From Lachnospiraceae bacterium (GTDB lineage: Bacteria > Bacillota > Clostridia > Lachnospirales > Lachnospiraceae): 64,000 nt of DNA. Shown here one piece after another: positions 53,804 through 63,405 of the stretch. The position numbers and the translations under genes are program-made. Positions within the stretch are counted from its first letter, which is position 1; each line of letters starts with the position of its first letter. The notes beneath the pieces were generated by a model, which saw nothing but the letters and a program-made list of their open reading frames with translations, was not told the DNA's origin and ran no database searches. The stretch lies in the NCBI GenBank assembly GCA_025758065.1, contig CP107199.1, positions 3,011,501 to 3,075,500 on the forward strand, in the 5' to 3' direction.

Positions 53804-55318
53804 ATGCTGATACAGGAGAATTTTACTATAGATGAAAAACTGAAAATACTTACGGATGCAGCCAAATATGACGTTGCCTGTACTTCCAGCGGAGTAGAGC
53901 GCAGAGGAAAGAAAGGACACCTGGGAAATTCTTCAGAGGCAGGTATCTGCCACAGCTTTGCGGCAGACGGAAGATGTATTTCATTACTAAAGATCCTTTT
54001 TACCAATCAGTGCATCTATGATTGTAAGTATTGTGTAAACCGGTGCAGCAATAATACGCTGCGGACTGCATTTACTCCGGATGAAGTTTGTAAACTTACT
54101 ATGGAATTTTACAGGAGAAATTATATTGAAGGTCTGTTCTTAAGTTCTGGTATTCTGTCTACAGCGGATCATACTATGGAGCTGATCTATGAAACTCTTC
54201 ATAAGCTGAGGAATGTGTATAATTTCAATGGTTACATTCATGTAAAATCCATTCCCGGTGCTTCCAGGGAACTGGTAGAGAGAATGGGCTTTCTTGCGGA
54301 CCGTATGAGCATCAATCTAGAACTTCCTACAGCTGAAGGCCTTCGAAATCTGGCTCCTGGAAAGACAAGAGAGAAGATACTGGCTCCTATGCGGCAGGTA
54401 CAGCAGGGAATTGCGTTGTCTGGGCGTCTGCTAGGGTATGACAGAGGATATAAGAAATTATATCCTTCTGACAGAGCCGGTTTTGCAGGCGGTGCTTCCC
54501 TTATACGTCCGGATCTGACAGAAAAAGATTTCATGATACTTACCGGCGGGGCAGAAAGCCATGGTCTTGCCCTTAAGGAGCGATATTATGGAACAAAAGC
54601 CTTTGTTCCTGCCGGTCAGAGTACCCAGATGATCGTAGGTGCTACATCGGAAAATGACTTTCAGATGCTTTCTGTGACGCAGGCTCTTTATCATAATTTT
54701 GGTTTAAAACGTGTCTTTTACTCTGCATATGTTCCGGTCAATGAGGACAGCCATCTGCCATCCCTTCCGGGAGGACCGCCTCTTTTAAGAGAACACCGGC
54801 TTTATCAGGCAGACTGGCTGCTGCGCTTTTACGGATTTAAGGCAGAGGAACTTCTTTCTGAAAAAAAGCCTAATTTTAATTTATTTCTGGATCCCAAGTG
54901 CGACTGGGCACTGCAGAATCTGAAAGATTTTCCTGTAGAGATAAATAAAGCTTCTTACGAACAGCTTCTTCGTATACCCGGAGTAGGGGTGAAATCTGCC
55001 AGACGTATCATCTCTGCCAGAAAGCAGGGAAAATTGGATTTTGATGGTTTAAAACGGATAGGAGTTGTTTTAAAGCGGGCCCGTTATTTTATCACCTGTT
55101 CCGGGAAAATGGAAGTTTCCTTCAGACTGGATGAAGATTCCATCACCAGCGCCCTTATAGGGGATGAGAGGCGGAAAGTATGGGATATAGAAAACAGGGA
55201 CAGTTACAGGCAATTATCCCTGTTTGATGATATGCACCTGGAAGAAGAAAAAAACGTGATTTTAAAGGATCAGCTGGTAAAAGAAGCATCAAATAGTGCT
55301 ATATTTGGCCAGCTGTAG
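53804..55318 (+). CDS. Putative DNA modification/repair radical SAM protein (TIGR03916 type)
   Basis: 504 residues. The radical SAM cluster motif is in CIYDCKYCVNRC near residue 67, and a C-terminal helix-hairpin-helix (LLRIPGVGVKSARRIIS) suggests DNA contact. The family is known as the radical SAM partner of a uracil-DNA-glycosylase-like protein; its reaction has not been established to my knowledge. ATG 53804 follows GGTGGTGA. A LexA box upstream predicts DNA-damage induction. It lies 20 bases before its partner. Confidence 0.87.
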   Translation: MLIQENFTIDEKLKILTDAAKYDVACTSSGVERRGKKGHLGNSSEAGICHSFAADGRCISLLKILFTNQCIYDCKYCVNRCSNNTLRTAFTPDEVCKLTMEFYRRNYIEGLFLSSGILSTADHTMELIYETLHKLRNVYNFNGYIHVKSIPGASRELVERMGFLADRMSINLELPTAEGLRNLAPGKTREKILAPMRQVQQGIALSGRLLGYDRGYKKLYPSDRAGFAGGASLIRPDLTEKDFMILTGGAESHGLALKERYYGTKAFVPAGQSTQMIVGATSENDFQMLSVTQALYHNFGLKRVFYSAYVPVNEDSHLPSLPGGPPLLREHRLYQADWLLRFYGFKAEELLSEKKPNFNLFLDPKCDWALQNLKDFPVEINKASYEQLLRIPGVGVKSARRIISARKQGKLDFDGLKRIGVVLKRARYFITCSGKMEVSFRLDEDSITSALIGDERRKVWDIENRDSYRQLSLFDDMHLEEEKNVILKDQLVKEASNSAIFGQL

Positions 55319-55338
55319 TATAAACAGGAGAGACGGAT

Positions 55339-56100
55339 ATGACGGTTTTTGTATGTGAGCCTGGTTACGAAGGTATATTAAGCTGTATTTATGATGCGGG
55401 AATGAGTAAGATCCCTCAGGATGAACTGCGCCTGGAGATCAAAAACAGCGGACAGAATGTAGAACTTTTTTCATCCTATGTAGAGTGCGTTCCATCATCG
55501 GAAAAAGTAAAAAAGGTGATGGAAACTGTACGCAGGCATTTAAATTCCCGGATCCAGGAGCAGCTGTATGTGGTCTGTCTTAGCGAAGATATATTGCGTG
55601 CAGATAAGATATACCGGTATCTGAAGGTATTGTTTTTGCGGGGTGCATCTGCTGCTGACCAGCTTCAGATCCCTGCTGTTTATGAAGTTTTTAAACTGTG
55701 TCGAAGCGTATATAACGAAAAGCATCAGTTTATTGAATTTTTGCGTTTTTCCCAGATGTCGGAAGGCTTTTTAGCAGGAAAGATACAGCCGAAAAATGAT
55801 GTGGCAGAGCTGATAGCACCTTACTTTGCAGACCGTCTGCCGGAGGAAGACTGGCTGATCTGTGATATAGGCAGAGGAAAGGCAGCGATCCATGTAAAGG
55901 GTGAAAAGTGGTTCCTGGCAGAGATTTCCAGTGATGAACTGGAAAAAATATGTATACAAAGTGATGAAAAGGACTGGGAAAAACTCTGGAAGACTTTCTT
56001 TACTGCCATTGCCATTGAACAGAGAAAGAATCCAGATTGTCAGAGAAGTCATCTGCCTTTACGTTTTCGTCCCCTTATGACGGAATTTCAATCATTTTGA
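55339..56100 (+). CDS. TIGR03915-family probable DNA repair protein
   Basis: 253 residues. The N-terminal FVCEPGYEGILSCIYDA and the C-terminal RNPDCQRSHLPLRFRPLMTEF match the family that accompanies the radical SAM protein upstream. In some bacteria this domain is fused to a UDG-type glycosylase; here the protein ends without such a domain. Its function is unknown, presumably in the same SOS-induced repair step. Confidence 0.85.
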   Translation: MTVFVCEPGYEGILSCIYDAGMSKIPQDELRLEIKNSGQNVELFSSYVECVPSSEKVKKVMETVRRHLNSRIQEQLYVVCLSEDILRADKIYRYLKVLFLRGASAADQLQIPAVYEVFKLCRSVYNEKHQFIEFLRFSQMSEGFLAGKIQPKNDVAELIAPYFADRLPEEDWLICDIGRGKAAIHVKGEKWFLAEISSDELEKICIQSDEKDWEKLWKTFFTAIAIEQRKNPDCQRSHLPLRFRPLMTEFQSF

Positions 56101-56118
56101 GCAAGCCTTTTTATTGTA

Positions 56119-56188
56119 GATGGTGGATCCACCATGCTTCTTATTTTCATGAATATGGAAACAAGAAGGTGCATGGCTGAACTGTAAC
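56119..56188. repeat. Half copy of the palindromic element found at 62267
   Basis: This stretch is close to the reverse complement of 62267-62335, including TTTTCATGAATATGGAAACA and GCATGGCTGAACTGTAAC. It carries its own GGTGGATCCACC palindrome. It begins 18 bases after the preceding stop codon. Confidence 0.8.
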
Positions 56189-56216
56189 TATATTTCATAT
56201 CCATGTTAAAATGTGC

Positions 56217-56245
56217 TTGCAATTTATTCTTTTCTTGGATAAACT
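56217..56245 (+). promoter_or_regulatory. Candidate promoter of the comM-like gene
   Basis: TTGCAA (56217-56222) and TAAACT (56240-56245) are 17 bases apart in AT-rich DNA, 122 bases before the start. Confidence 0.4.
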
Positions 56246-56367
56246 GAAACTATCTGTAATTCATTTTTTTCTAAATGCATTATTTTGATATCTACATCTC
56301 TTTATTAATTCTATTTTTAATTCCACAGGAAAAAACAATCTCAGGAAAACAGAAAGGAGCGTTGCGC

Positions 56368-57915
56368 ATGTTTACGCAGATAAACAGTGCCGGGATCCAT
56401 GGAATGGAAGGATTTCTGGTATCTGTTGAATCAGATGTATCGAATGGACTGCCGGGATTTTCCATTTCAGGGCAGCTGGCACTGGAGGTAAGAGAGGCTC
56501 AGGAGCGGGTCAGGACAGCACTGAAAAACTCAGATCTTCAGCTTCCGGCAAAAAAAATCACAGTAAATCTGTCACCAGCAGGAATGAAAAAGGAAGGAAC
56601 GGCTTTTGATCTGCCAATTGCAGCTGCAGTTTTAGGAGCTTTTGAGTTATTGGCAGCAGAAAAACTGAAGGATTCTCTTCTGATCGGAGAACTGGGGTTA
56701 GACGGCAGCGTAAAACCAGTAAGGGGCGTACTGGTCCTGGTATCGGCTGCCAAGAAAATGGGATTTCGCCGATGCTTTTTACCAGTACCCAATATGGCAG
56801 AAGGAGCTTTAGTAGAAGGGATACAGATCATAGGTATAAAGTCGCTTCTTCATTTGCAGGAAGTGGTATCTCAAGAGAATTTTGAAAGCATGGATCAGAA
56901 AATGCCGGTCACAATAAATAATCGTACATTTAAATCAGAATATCCCTTTGATTTCAGGGAAATATGCGGTCAGAACGTTCTGCGCCGGGCAGCAGAAGTG
57001 GCGGCAGCCGGAAGACATGGTCTTTTGATGTGCGGAAGTGCAGGAACAGGAAAATCTATGGTAGCAAAGCGGATACCAACCATTCTCCCTGATCTTTCCT
57101 GGGAAGAAAATATAGAGATATCCAAGATATACAGTCTTTGCGGTCTGCTGCCAGAAGGACAGCCTCTGCTTTCACAAAGACCTTTTCGCAGTCCTCATCA
57201 CACGATTTCTCCCCAGGGTCTTACCGGTGGTGGAAAAGTGCCAAAACCCGGGGAGTTATCCCTTGCTTCCGGAGGCGTTTTATTTTTAGATGAGCTGCCT
57301 CATTTCAGTAAAGGCGCTATAGAAGCACTAAGGGAACCTTTAGAAGAACACCGTATCACAATAAGCCGTGTGGCAGGAAGCTATGAATTTCCGGCAGATT
57401 TTCTGATCCTTGGAGCCATGAATCCATGTCCCTGCGGCTTTTTCCCGGACAGAAGCAGATGCAATTGTACGCCTGTGCAGATACAAAATTATTTAAACCG
57501 GCTTTCAAGACCTATTTTGGAACGTTTTGATATATGTGTGGAAGCTGCACCTGTGACATTTGCAGAGTTAGAAGACCAGACAACGGAAAATGAGGATTCA
57601 GCTGTTATACGAAGCCGGGTGGAAAAAGCAGTAAAGATACAGGCTACACGTTTTCAGGGAACGGATATCAGAAACAACAGCCGTATGGGACAGAAAGAGA
57701 TACAGCGTTTCTGTAAGTTAAAAGAGCCGGAGAAACGTTTTGCAAGACGGGTATATGAAGCGAGAGGAATAAGTGCCAGAGGTTATCACAGAGTACTAAA
57801 GACAGCAAGGACAATTGCAGATCTGGCTGGTGAAGAATGGATCCAGAAAGAACATTTATCAGAAGCCTTTGGCTACAGGGCGTTGGAGGAACGGATATGG
57901 GGACAGAAGCATTAG
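56368..57915 (+). CDS. comM: Mg-chelatase-like AAA+ ATPase, ComM/YifB family
   Basis: 515 residues. The N-terminal Lon-protease-like (ChlI) domain has VSNGLPGFSISG and KKITVNLSPAGMKKEG. The AAA+ core has MCGSAGTGKSMVAKRI and VLFLDELPHF, and NPCPCGFF marks the family. ComM is a helicase aiding branch migration in natural transformation. ATG 56368 lies 8 bases after AAAGGAG. Its end overlaps dprA by 19 bases, linking two DNA-uptake genes. Confidence 0.93.
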   Translation: MFTQINSAGIHGMEGFLVSVESDVSNGLPGFSISGQLALEVREAQERVRTALKNSDLQLPAKKITVNLSPAGMKKEGTAFDLPIAAAVLGAFELLAAEKLKDSLLIGELGLDGSVKPVRGVLVLVSAAKKMGFRRCFLPVPNMAEGALVEGIQIIGIKSLLHLQEVVSQENFESMDQKMPVTINNRTFKSEYPFDFREICGQNVLRRAAEVAAAGRHGLLMCGSAGTGKSMVAKRIPTILPDLSWEENIEISKIYSLCGLLPEGQPLLSQRPFRSPHHTISPQGLTGGGKVPKPGELSLASGGVLFLDELPHFSKGAIEALREPLEEHRITISRVAGSYEFPADFLILGAMNPCPCGFFPDRSRCNCTPVQIQNYLNRLSRPILERFDICVEAAPVTFAELEDQTTENEDSAVIRSRVEKAVKIQATRFQGTDIRNNSRMGQKEIQRFCKLKEPEKRFARRVYEARGISARGYHRVLKTARTIADLAGEEWIQKEHLSEAFGYRALEERIWGQKH

Positions 57916-59006
57916 AGAAAATATTTTTATACTGGTTATGTCATCTGCCGGATGCAGGGGCTTTACAGATACGCCGCATAGGAGAAGCGGCAGGAGGTTT
58001 TCAGCAGGCATATTATATAGAAGGAACACAATTATGGAAAAAGGGGATCTTTAAAAAAGAAGAAAATGCCCTCCGCTTTGATGCCTGGAAAGGGGAATTT
58101 TCCAGATTGGAAGAGGAATATTATAAATTAAGTGAAAAAGGCATTTATTTTATTACGCCTCTGGATGAAGAATATCCAAGACGGCTGTATTCTGTATATG
58201 ATTATCCATTAGGACTTTATGTAAAGGGAAGCCTTCCTAAGGAGGATAAAGCGACTGCAGCAGTGATCGGTGCAAGAAATTGTACAGCTTATGGAAGGGA
58301 AGCAGCCGGTTATATGGCAAAAGAATTGGCTGCTGCCGGTATTCAGATCATCAGCGGCATGGCATTGGGGATTGATGGTGCAGGTCACGAGGGAGCAATG
58401 GCGGCTGGCGGAATGACATATGCAGTTCTTGGTTGCGGAGTAGATCAGTGCTATCCACGGAGTAATTTTGACTTGTACGAAAATATCCCATTTTATGGGG
58501 GACTGATTTCTGAGTATCCTTTAAAAACACCTCCTGTACCCAGAAATTTTCCTATACGCAATCGTATCATCAGTGCTCTTTCTGATGTTATCCTGGTTAT
58601 AGAGGCAAAAGAAAAAAGCGGGTCGCTTATTACTGCCCAGTCAGGCTTAGAACAGGGAAAAGAAATTTATGCCCTTCCAGGCCGGATCACAGATGCTTTA
58701 AGTACAGGATGCAACCAGCTGATCGCAGAAGGCGCCCAGGTTCTTTTTTCACCGGAAACAGTTCTTGAAAACCTGGGGATTTTTGTAAAAGAGAAAGAAC
58801 AGTTTTCTGAAAAAAAACAGAAGGGACTTGCAAAGAAAGAAAAAATGGTGTATAGTTGCTTGGATTCCGAACCGCGCCATATAGAGGAGATCGCATCAAA
58901 AACAGGGCTGTCTGTCAGCCAGTCTATGGATGCTCTTCTGGAATTAGAACTTGGCGGATATGCTGTGAGGACAGCAGGACTTTATTATACGAAAAAACTG
59001 TTTTAA
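57897..59006 (+). CDS. dprA: DNA processing protein DprA
   Basis: 369 residues. The Rossmann-like core has VIGARNCTAYGREAA, GMALGIDGAGHEGA, FPIRNRIISALSD and EKSGSLITAQSGLEQGKEIY. The C-terminal winged helix is IEEIASKTGLSVSQSMDALL. DprA loads RecA on incoming single-stranded DNA. GGAGGA at 57885-57890 sets ATG 57897. It lies in the common comM-dprA-topA order. Confidence 0.95.
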   Translation: MGTEALEKIFLYWLCHLPDAGALQIRRIGEAAGGFQQAYYIEGTQLWKKGIFKKEENALRFDAWKGEFSRLEEEYYKLSEKGIYFITPLDEEYPRRLYSVYDYPLGLYVKGSLPKEDKATAAVIGARNCTAYGREAAGYMAKELAAAGIQIISGMALGIDGAGHEGAMAAGGMTYAVLGCGVDQCYPRSNFDLYENIPFYGGLISEYPLKTPPVPRNFPIRNRIISALSDVILVIEAKEKSGSLITAQSGLEQGKEIYALPGRITDALSTGCNQLIAEGAQVLFSPETVLENLGIFVKEKEQFSEKKQKGLAKKEKMVYSCLDSEPRHIEEIASKTGLSVSQSMDALLELELGGYAVRTAGLYYTKKLF

Positions 59007-59120
59007 AGGTCTGTTGCAGTTTACAGATGTATCCTGCCATAATATAAGACTCCGAGAGAACATTAAGGGGTTATTGGGGATAAGGCGCATAAATATAGGA
59101 ACAGGAATAAGGAGTTTACA

Positions 59121-61226
59121 ATGGCGAATCATCTGGTAATCGTAGAGTCACCTGCAAAAGTGAAGACCATAAAAAAGTTTTTGGGAAGTAATTATGAAGT
59201 AGACGCCTCCGGCGGTCATGTAAGAGACCTGCCAAAAAGCCAGTTAGGCTTTGATCCGGAACACGACTATGAGCCAAAATATATTACTATCAGGGGAAAG
59301 GGGGATGTACTTGCAAAACTGCGCAAGGAAGTAAAAAAGGCAGATAAGATTTATCTGGCAACGGACCCGGACCGTGAGGGAGAGGCAATCTCCTGGCATC
59401 TGATGAAGGCTTTGAAGCTGGATGAACTTAAAAATAAACAGGTATACCGCATCAGCTTTAACGAGATTACAAAAAATGCAGTAAAAGCATCCTTGAAGGC
59501 TCCGAGAGAGCTGGATATGAATCTGGTTAACGCACAGCAGACCAGACGTATGTTAGACCGTATGGTAGGCTATCGTATCAGTCCGCTTTTATGGGCAAAG
59601 GTTAAAAGAGGCTTAAGTGCAGGCCGTGTACAGTCGGTAGCCCTTCGTATGATATGTGATAGAGAAGATGGGATCAATGCATTTATCCCGGAAGAATACT
59701 GGAATCTGGATGCGATGTTAAATATAGCCGGAAGCAAAAAGCCATTGGATGCAAAGTATTATGGTCTGGCAAATGAAGAAGGCGTAAAGGGCAGCAGATC
59801 AGTGATACACAGCAAAGAGGAGCTAGATGTTGTTTTAAAGGATCTGGAAGGTGTCAGCTATGTGGCTGATGAGGTAAAAAAGGGCGAGCGTATTAAAAAA
59901 GCACCGATTCCATTTACCACCAGTACCTTACAGCAGGAAGCTTCCAAGGCATTAAACTTTTCTACTCAGAAAACCATGCGTATTGCACAGCAGCTGTATG
60001 AAGGTGTTGAAGTAAAAGGTCATGGAACTATTGGCCTGATCACTTATTTGCGTACGGATTCCACCCGTGTAGCAGATGAAGCAGATGCAGCAGCACGTTC
60101 TTTTGTAGAAGAACACTATGGTGAAAATTACGCAGCGGCAGGAGAAGCTTCTGCTAAGAATACAGGTAAGATCCAGGATGCTCATGAGGCTATCCGCCCT
60201 ACAGATATCACATTGACACCTGTTATGGTAAAGGAATCTCTTCCAAGAGACCTTTTCCGTTTGTATCAGCTGATCTGGAAGCGTTTTACAGCCAGCCGTA
60301 TGTCTCCGGCTGTTTATGAGACGACTTCTGTAAAGATCCGTGCAGGGAAACATATGTTTACAACTTCTGCATCCCGCCTTTCTTTTGATGGTTTCATGTC
60401 TGTTTATGTAGCTTCAGATGATGAAGAAGAAAAGAAACAGGTGATAGGAGCTATTGAAAGCGGAATGGAGTTAAAACTGGCAGAACTTCAGCCAAGCCAG
60501 CATTTTACACAGCCGCCGGCTCATTATACAGAAGCTTCTCTGGTAAAAGCAATGGAAGAACAGGGCATTGGCCGTCCAAGTACCTATGCGCCTACAATTA
60601 CAACGATCATTGCCAGACGTTATGTTGCAAAGGAAAATAAAAATCTTTACGTAACAGAGCTGGGTGAAGTGGTAAACCGCATTATGAAGAAGTCATTCCC
60701 AAGTATTGTGGATTTAAGCTTTACTGCAAATATGGAGACCTTACTGGACCGTGTGGCAGATGGAACTGTAACATGGAAGACTATTATCCGGAACTTCTAT
60801 CCGGATCTGGATGAAGCAGTAAACATTGCCCAGAAAGAATTAGAATCTGTTAAGATTGAAGATGAAGTAACAGATGAGATCTGTGAACAGTGCGGACGTC
60901 ATATGGTAGTAAAATATGGTCCTCATGGAAAATTCCTTGCATGCCCTGGTTTCCCGGAATGTAAGAATACAAAACCATATTTGGAAAAAATAGGTGTGCC
61001 TTGCCCGAAATGCGGAAAAGAGGTAGTACGCAAGAAGACAAAGAAGGGCCGTTTATACTATGGCTGTGAGGCAAACCCTGACTGTGACTTCATGTCCTGG
61101 CAGAAGCCGTCTATATTAAAGTGTCCTAAATGTGGTTCTTATATGGTGGAAAAGGGAAATAAACTTCTCTGTGCAAATGAAACCTGCGGATATCGTATGG
61201 ATAAACCGGCAGAAGAGCAGAAATAG
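59121..61226 (+). CDS. topA: DNA topoisomerase I
   Basis: 701 residues of a type IA enzyme that relaxes negative supercoils. TOPRIM domain VIVESPAKVKTIKKFLG and TDPDREGEAISWH, the active tyrosine in LITYLRTDSTRV, and three C-terminal zinc ribbons (CEQCGRHM, CPKCGKEV, CPKCGSYM). ATAAGGAG precedes the ATG. A terminator follows. Confidence 0.97.
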   Translation: MANHLVIVESPAKVKTIKKFLGSNYEVDASGGHVRDLPKSQLGFDPEHDYEPKYITIRGKGDVLAKLRKEVKKADKIYLATDPDREGEAISWHLMKALKLDELKNKQVYRISFNEITKNAVKASLKAPRELDMNLVNAQQTRRMLDRMVGYRISPLLWAKVKRGLSAGRVQSVALRMICDREDGINAFIPEEYWNLDAMLNIAGSKKPLDAKYYGLANEEGVKGSRSVIHSKEELDVVLKDLEGVSYVADEVKKGERIKKAPIPFTTSTLQQEASKALNFSTQKTMRIAQQLYEGVEVKGHGTIGLITYLRTDSTRVADEADAAARSFVEEHYGENYAAAGEASAKNTGKIQDAHEAIRPTDITLTPVMVKESLPRDLFRLYQLIWKRFTASRMSPAVYETTSVKIRAGKHMFTTSASRLSFDGFMSVYVASDDEEEKKQVIGAIESGMELKLAELQPSQHFTQPPAHYTEASLVKAMEEQGIGRPSTYAPTITTIIARRYVAKENKNLYVTELGEVVNRIMKKSFPSIVDLSFTANMETLLDRVADGTVTWKTIIRNFYPDLDEAVNIAQKELESVKIEDEVTDEICEQCGRHMVVKYGPHGKFLACPGFPECKNTKPYLEKIGVPCPKCGKEVVRKKTKKGRLYYGCEANPDCDFMSWQKPSILKCPKCGSYMVEKGNKLLCANETCGYRMDKPAEEQK

Positions 61227-61267
61227 CAAAAAAGCTATGAATATATGATTTTTTAAAGAGATATAGT

Positions 61268-61310
61268 GCCTGTACAGGAACATTCCCATGTGCAGGCACT
61301 TTTTTTGCCA
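61268..61310 (+). terminator. Intrinsic terminator after topA
   Basis: AGTGCCTG pairs with CAGGCACT around the inner TACAGGAACATTCCCATG segment and is followed by seven Ts. Confidence 0.88.
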
Positions 61311-61360
61311 TTACATGTTCTTTTTTATTTTCGGAAAAACATGAAATCTTCAAAAAACTA

Positions 61361-61389
61361 TTGTTATTGGACAAAAATTGTGTTAAAAT
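61361..61389 (+). promoter_or_regulatory. Probable codY promoter
   Basis: TTGTTA (61361-61366) and TAAAAT (61384-61389) are 17 bases apart, 60 bases before the codY start. Confidence 0.55.
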
Positions 61390-61448
61390 TCAATTATTAG
61401 TAAAGTATATTTGTAGAGTATACAATTGAGATAAGGAGGGTTTCAGTC

Positions 61449-62237
61449 ATGAGCGTTCAGTTGTTGGACAAAACAAGAAAAATCAACAAGCTATTGCATA
61501 ACAATAATTCGCATAAAGTTGTTTTCAATGACATATGCAAAGTGTTAAGTGAAATTTTGTTATCCAATATTCTTGTTATCAGCAAAAAGGGCAAGGTGCT
61601 TGGTGTAAGTATCTGGCCTGGGGTGGATGAAATAGAAGAGCTGATCGAAGATCAGGTGGGCGGTTATGTAGATAAGATGTTGAATGAACGTCTGCTCAGT
61701 GTATTGTCCACAAAGGAAAATGTAAATTTGGCAACTCTTGGATTTGAAGAGGAGAATGTAAAGAAATATCAGGCTATCATTACTCCGATCGATATTGCTG
61801 GAGAGAGACTGGGAACATTATTTATTTATCGTTCAGACAGTCAGTATGATATTGATGATATTATTTTAAGTGAATATGGTACTACAGTTGTAGGACTGGA
61901 AATGATGCGTTCCGTAAATGAAGAGAATGCAGAAGAAACACGTAAGGTGCAGATCGTTAAATCTGCGATCAGTACACTTTCATTCTCTGAACTGGAAGCC
62001 ATTATCCATATTTTTGAAGAACTGGATGGAAATGAAGGTATCCTGGTTGCAAGCAAGATTGCTGACCGTGTAGGTATTACCCGTTCCGTTATCGTCAATG
62101 CCCTGCGTAAATTTGAAAGCGCCGGTGTTATTGAGTCACGTTCTTCCGGTATGAAAGGTACCTATATCAAGGTTCTGAATGATGTGGTATTTGACGAATT
62201 AAAAGCCATAAAAGCCTCTAATTCCAACTTGAAATAA
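61449..62237 (+). CDS. codY: GTP- and branched-chain amino acid-sensing repressor CodY
   Basis: 262 residues. The N-terminal GAF-type sensor (residues about 1-155) binds isoleucine or valine, and the C-terminal winged helix (ASKIADRVGITRSVIVNALR) binds DNA. It represses stationary-phase and amino-acid genes when nutrients are plentiful and can delay sporulation, relevant to the sporulation genes in this window. AAGGAGG precedes the ATG. Confidence 0.96.
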   Translation: MSVQLLDKTRKINKLLHNNNSHKVVFNDICKVLSEILLSNILVISKKGKVLGVSIWPGVDEIEELIEDQVGGYVDKMLNERLLSVLSTKENVNLATLGFEEENVKKYQAIITPIDIAGERLGTLFIYRSDSQYDIDDIILSEYGTTVVGLEMMRSVNEENAEETRKVQIVKSAISTLSFSELEAIIHIFEELDGNEGILVASKIADRVGITRSVIVNALRKFESAGVIESRSSGMKGTYIKVLNDVVFDELKAIKASNSNLK

Positions 62238-62266
62238 CTGATTTCCTGCTTATATTGCAAAACTAT

Positions 62267-62421
62267 GTTACAGTTCAGCCATGACAGCTTCTTGTTTCCA
62301 TATTCATGAAAACAAGAAGCTTGGTGATTCCACCATATGCTGATTTGGATGAGAAAGTGCTTATGCAAGCAAGCTTGCAACACACTCCCTCATTCAAACC
62401 AGCGCATGGCTGAACCGTAAC
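62267..62421. repeat. 155-bp palindromic element after codY
   Basis: The outer arms GTTACAGTTCAGCCATG (62267-62283) and CATGGCTGAACCGTAAC (62405-62421) pair with one mismatch. Inside are AGCTTCTTGTTT/AAACAAGAAGCT, a GGTGATTCCACC hairpin and GCAAGCTTGC. A half copy lies at 56119-56188 in the opposite orientation. Confidence 0.85.
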
Positions 62422-62431
62422 AAAACTATTG

Positions 62432-62469
62432 GACAGTCTGTAAAAAACACTTGCAGACTGTCATTTTTT
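62432..62469 (+). terminator. Intrinsic terminator between codY and rpsB
   Basis: A perfect 9-bp stem GACAGTCTG/CAGACTGTC (62432-62440 with 62454-62462) is followed by ATTTTTTAT. The -35 box of the rpsB promoter lies within its right arm. Confidence 0.85.
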
Positions 62470-62479
62470 ATGTTATAGT
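62451..62479 (+). promoter_or_regulatory. rpsB-tsf promoter
   Basis: TTGCAG (62451-62456) and TATAGT (62474-62479) are 17 bases apart. Confidence 0.7.
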
Positions 62480-62486
62480 CATAAAG

Positions 62487-62603
62487 TTGATAAAAAACAC
62501 GTCTGTGGATTCCACGGAAAGGTGCCGGAAACGGTCTTCCGGGAAGCACGAGAAGCAGGCGGATGCGACTGGTTTAAGCTCAATAAACCGGTTAAAAACC
62601 AAA
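62487..62603 (+). promoter_or_regulatory. Structured 5' leader of rpsB
   Basis: About 130 bases of leader contain GTGGATTCCAC, CCGGAAACGGTCTTCCGG and ACTGGTTTA/TAAACCGGT hairpins, the last ending just before the ribosome site. Ribosomal protein S2 represses its own operon through the leader in other bacteria; whether this leader does so is inference. Confidence 0.5.
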
Positions 62604-62617
62604 CGGAGGTAAAGAAT

Positions 62618-63367
62618 ATGAGCGTTATTTCAATGAAGCAGTTACTGGAAGCTGGTGTACATTTCGGTCACCAGACAAGAAGATGGAACCCTAAGATGGC
62701 TCCATACATCTACACAGAGAGAAATGGCATCTATATCATTGACTTACAGAAGTCTGTAGGCAAAGTAGATGAGGCTTATAAGGCTGTATCTGACATCGCA
62801 GCTGAGGGCGGAAACATTCTGTTTGTAGGTACCAAGAAGCAGGCTCAGGAAGCTATTAAGACTGAAGCAGAGCGTTGCGGTATGTACTATGTAAATGAGA
62901 GATGGTTAGGCGGTATGCTGACCAACTTCAAGACCATCCAGGGCCGTATTGCAAGACTGAAAGAGATCGAGGTTATGTCTCAGGACGGTACTTTCGATGT
63001 TCTTCCTAAGAAGGAAGTTATCGAGTTAAAGAAAGAATGGGATAAGTTAGAGAAGAATCTGGGTGGTATCAAGGATATGAAGAAACTTCCAGATGCAATT
63101 TTCATCGTAGATCCTAAGAAAGAGCACATCTGCGTACAGGAAGCTCATACTCTGGGTATTCCGCTGATCGGTATTGTTGATACTAACTGTGATCCAGAAG
63201 AACTTGATTATGTGATCCCAGGTAACGATGATGCTATCAGAGCTGTTAAGCTGATCGTTTCCAAGATGGCTGACGCTGTTATTGAAGCAAAGCAGGGTGA
63301 AGTTTTAGAAGGCGCAATGGAGATCGAAGTTCCAGCTGATTTCGTAGCAGAGAACGCAGAAGCGTAA
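62618..63367 (+). CDS. rpsB: Small ribosomal subunit protein S2
   Basis: 249 residues. MKQLLEAGVHFGHQTRRWNP, FVGTKKQAQEAI, NERWLGGMLTNFKTI and GIVDTNCDPEELDYVIPGND are typical. It binds the 30S subunit with S1 functions. ATG 62618 follows CGGAGGT with 7-base spacing; the frame runs open further upstream through the leader but without a credible start. tsf follows, as in nearly all bacteria. Confidence 0.97.
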   Translation: MSVISMKQLLEAGVHFGHQTRRWNPKMAPYIYTERNGIYIIDLQKSVGKVDEAYKAVSDIAAEGGNILFVGTKKQAQEAIKTEAERCGMYYVNERWLGGMLTNFKTIQGRIARLKEIEVMSQDGTFDVLPKKEVIELKKEWDKLEKNLGGIKDMKKLPDAIFIVDPKKEHICVQEAHTLGIPLIGIVDTNCDPEELDYVIPGNDDAIRAVKLIVSKMADAVIEAKQGEVLEGAMEIEVPADFVAENAEA

Positions 63368-63405
63368 TCAAAAAACTTTAAATTTAATATTTGGAGGATG
63401 ACAAA

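Noticed and set aside
62522..62617. N-terminal extension of rpsB (MPETVFREAREAGG...)
   Set aside because: It is non-homologous to S2, lies in the structured leader, and the ATG at 62618 has a perfect ribosome site.
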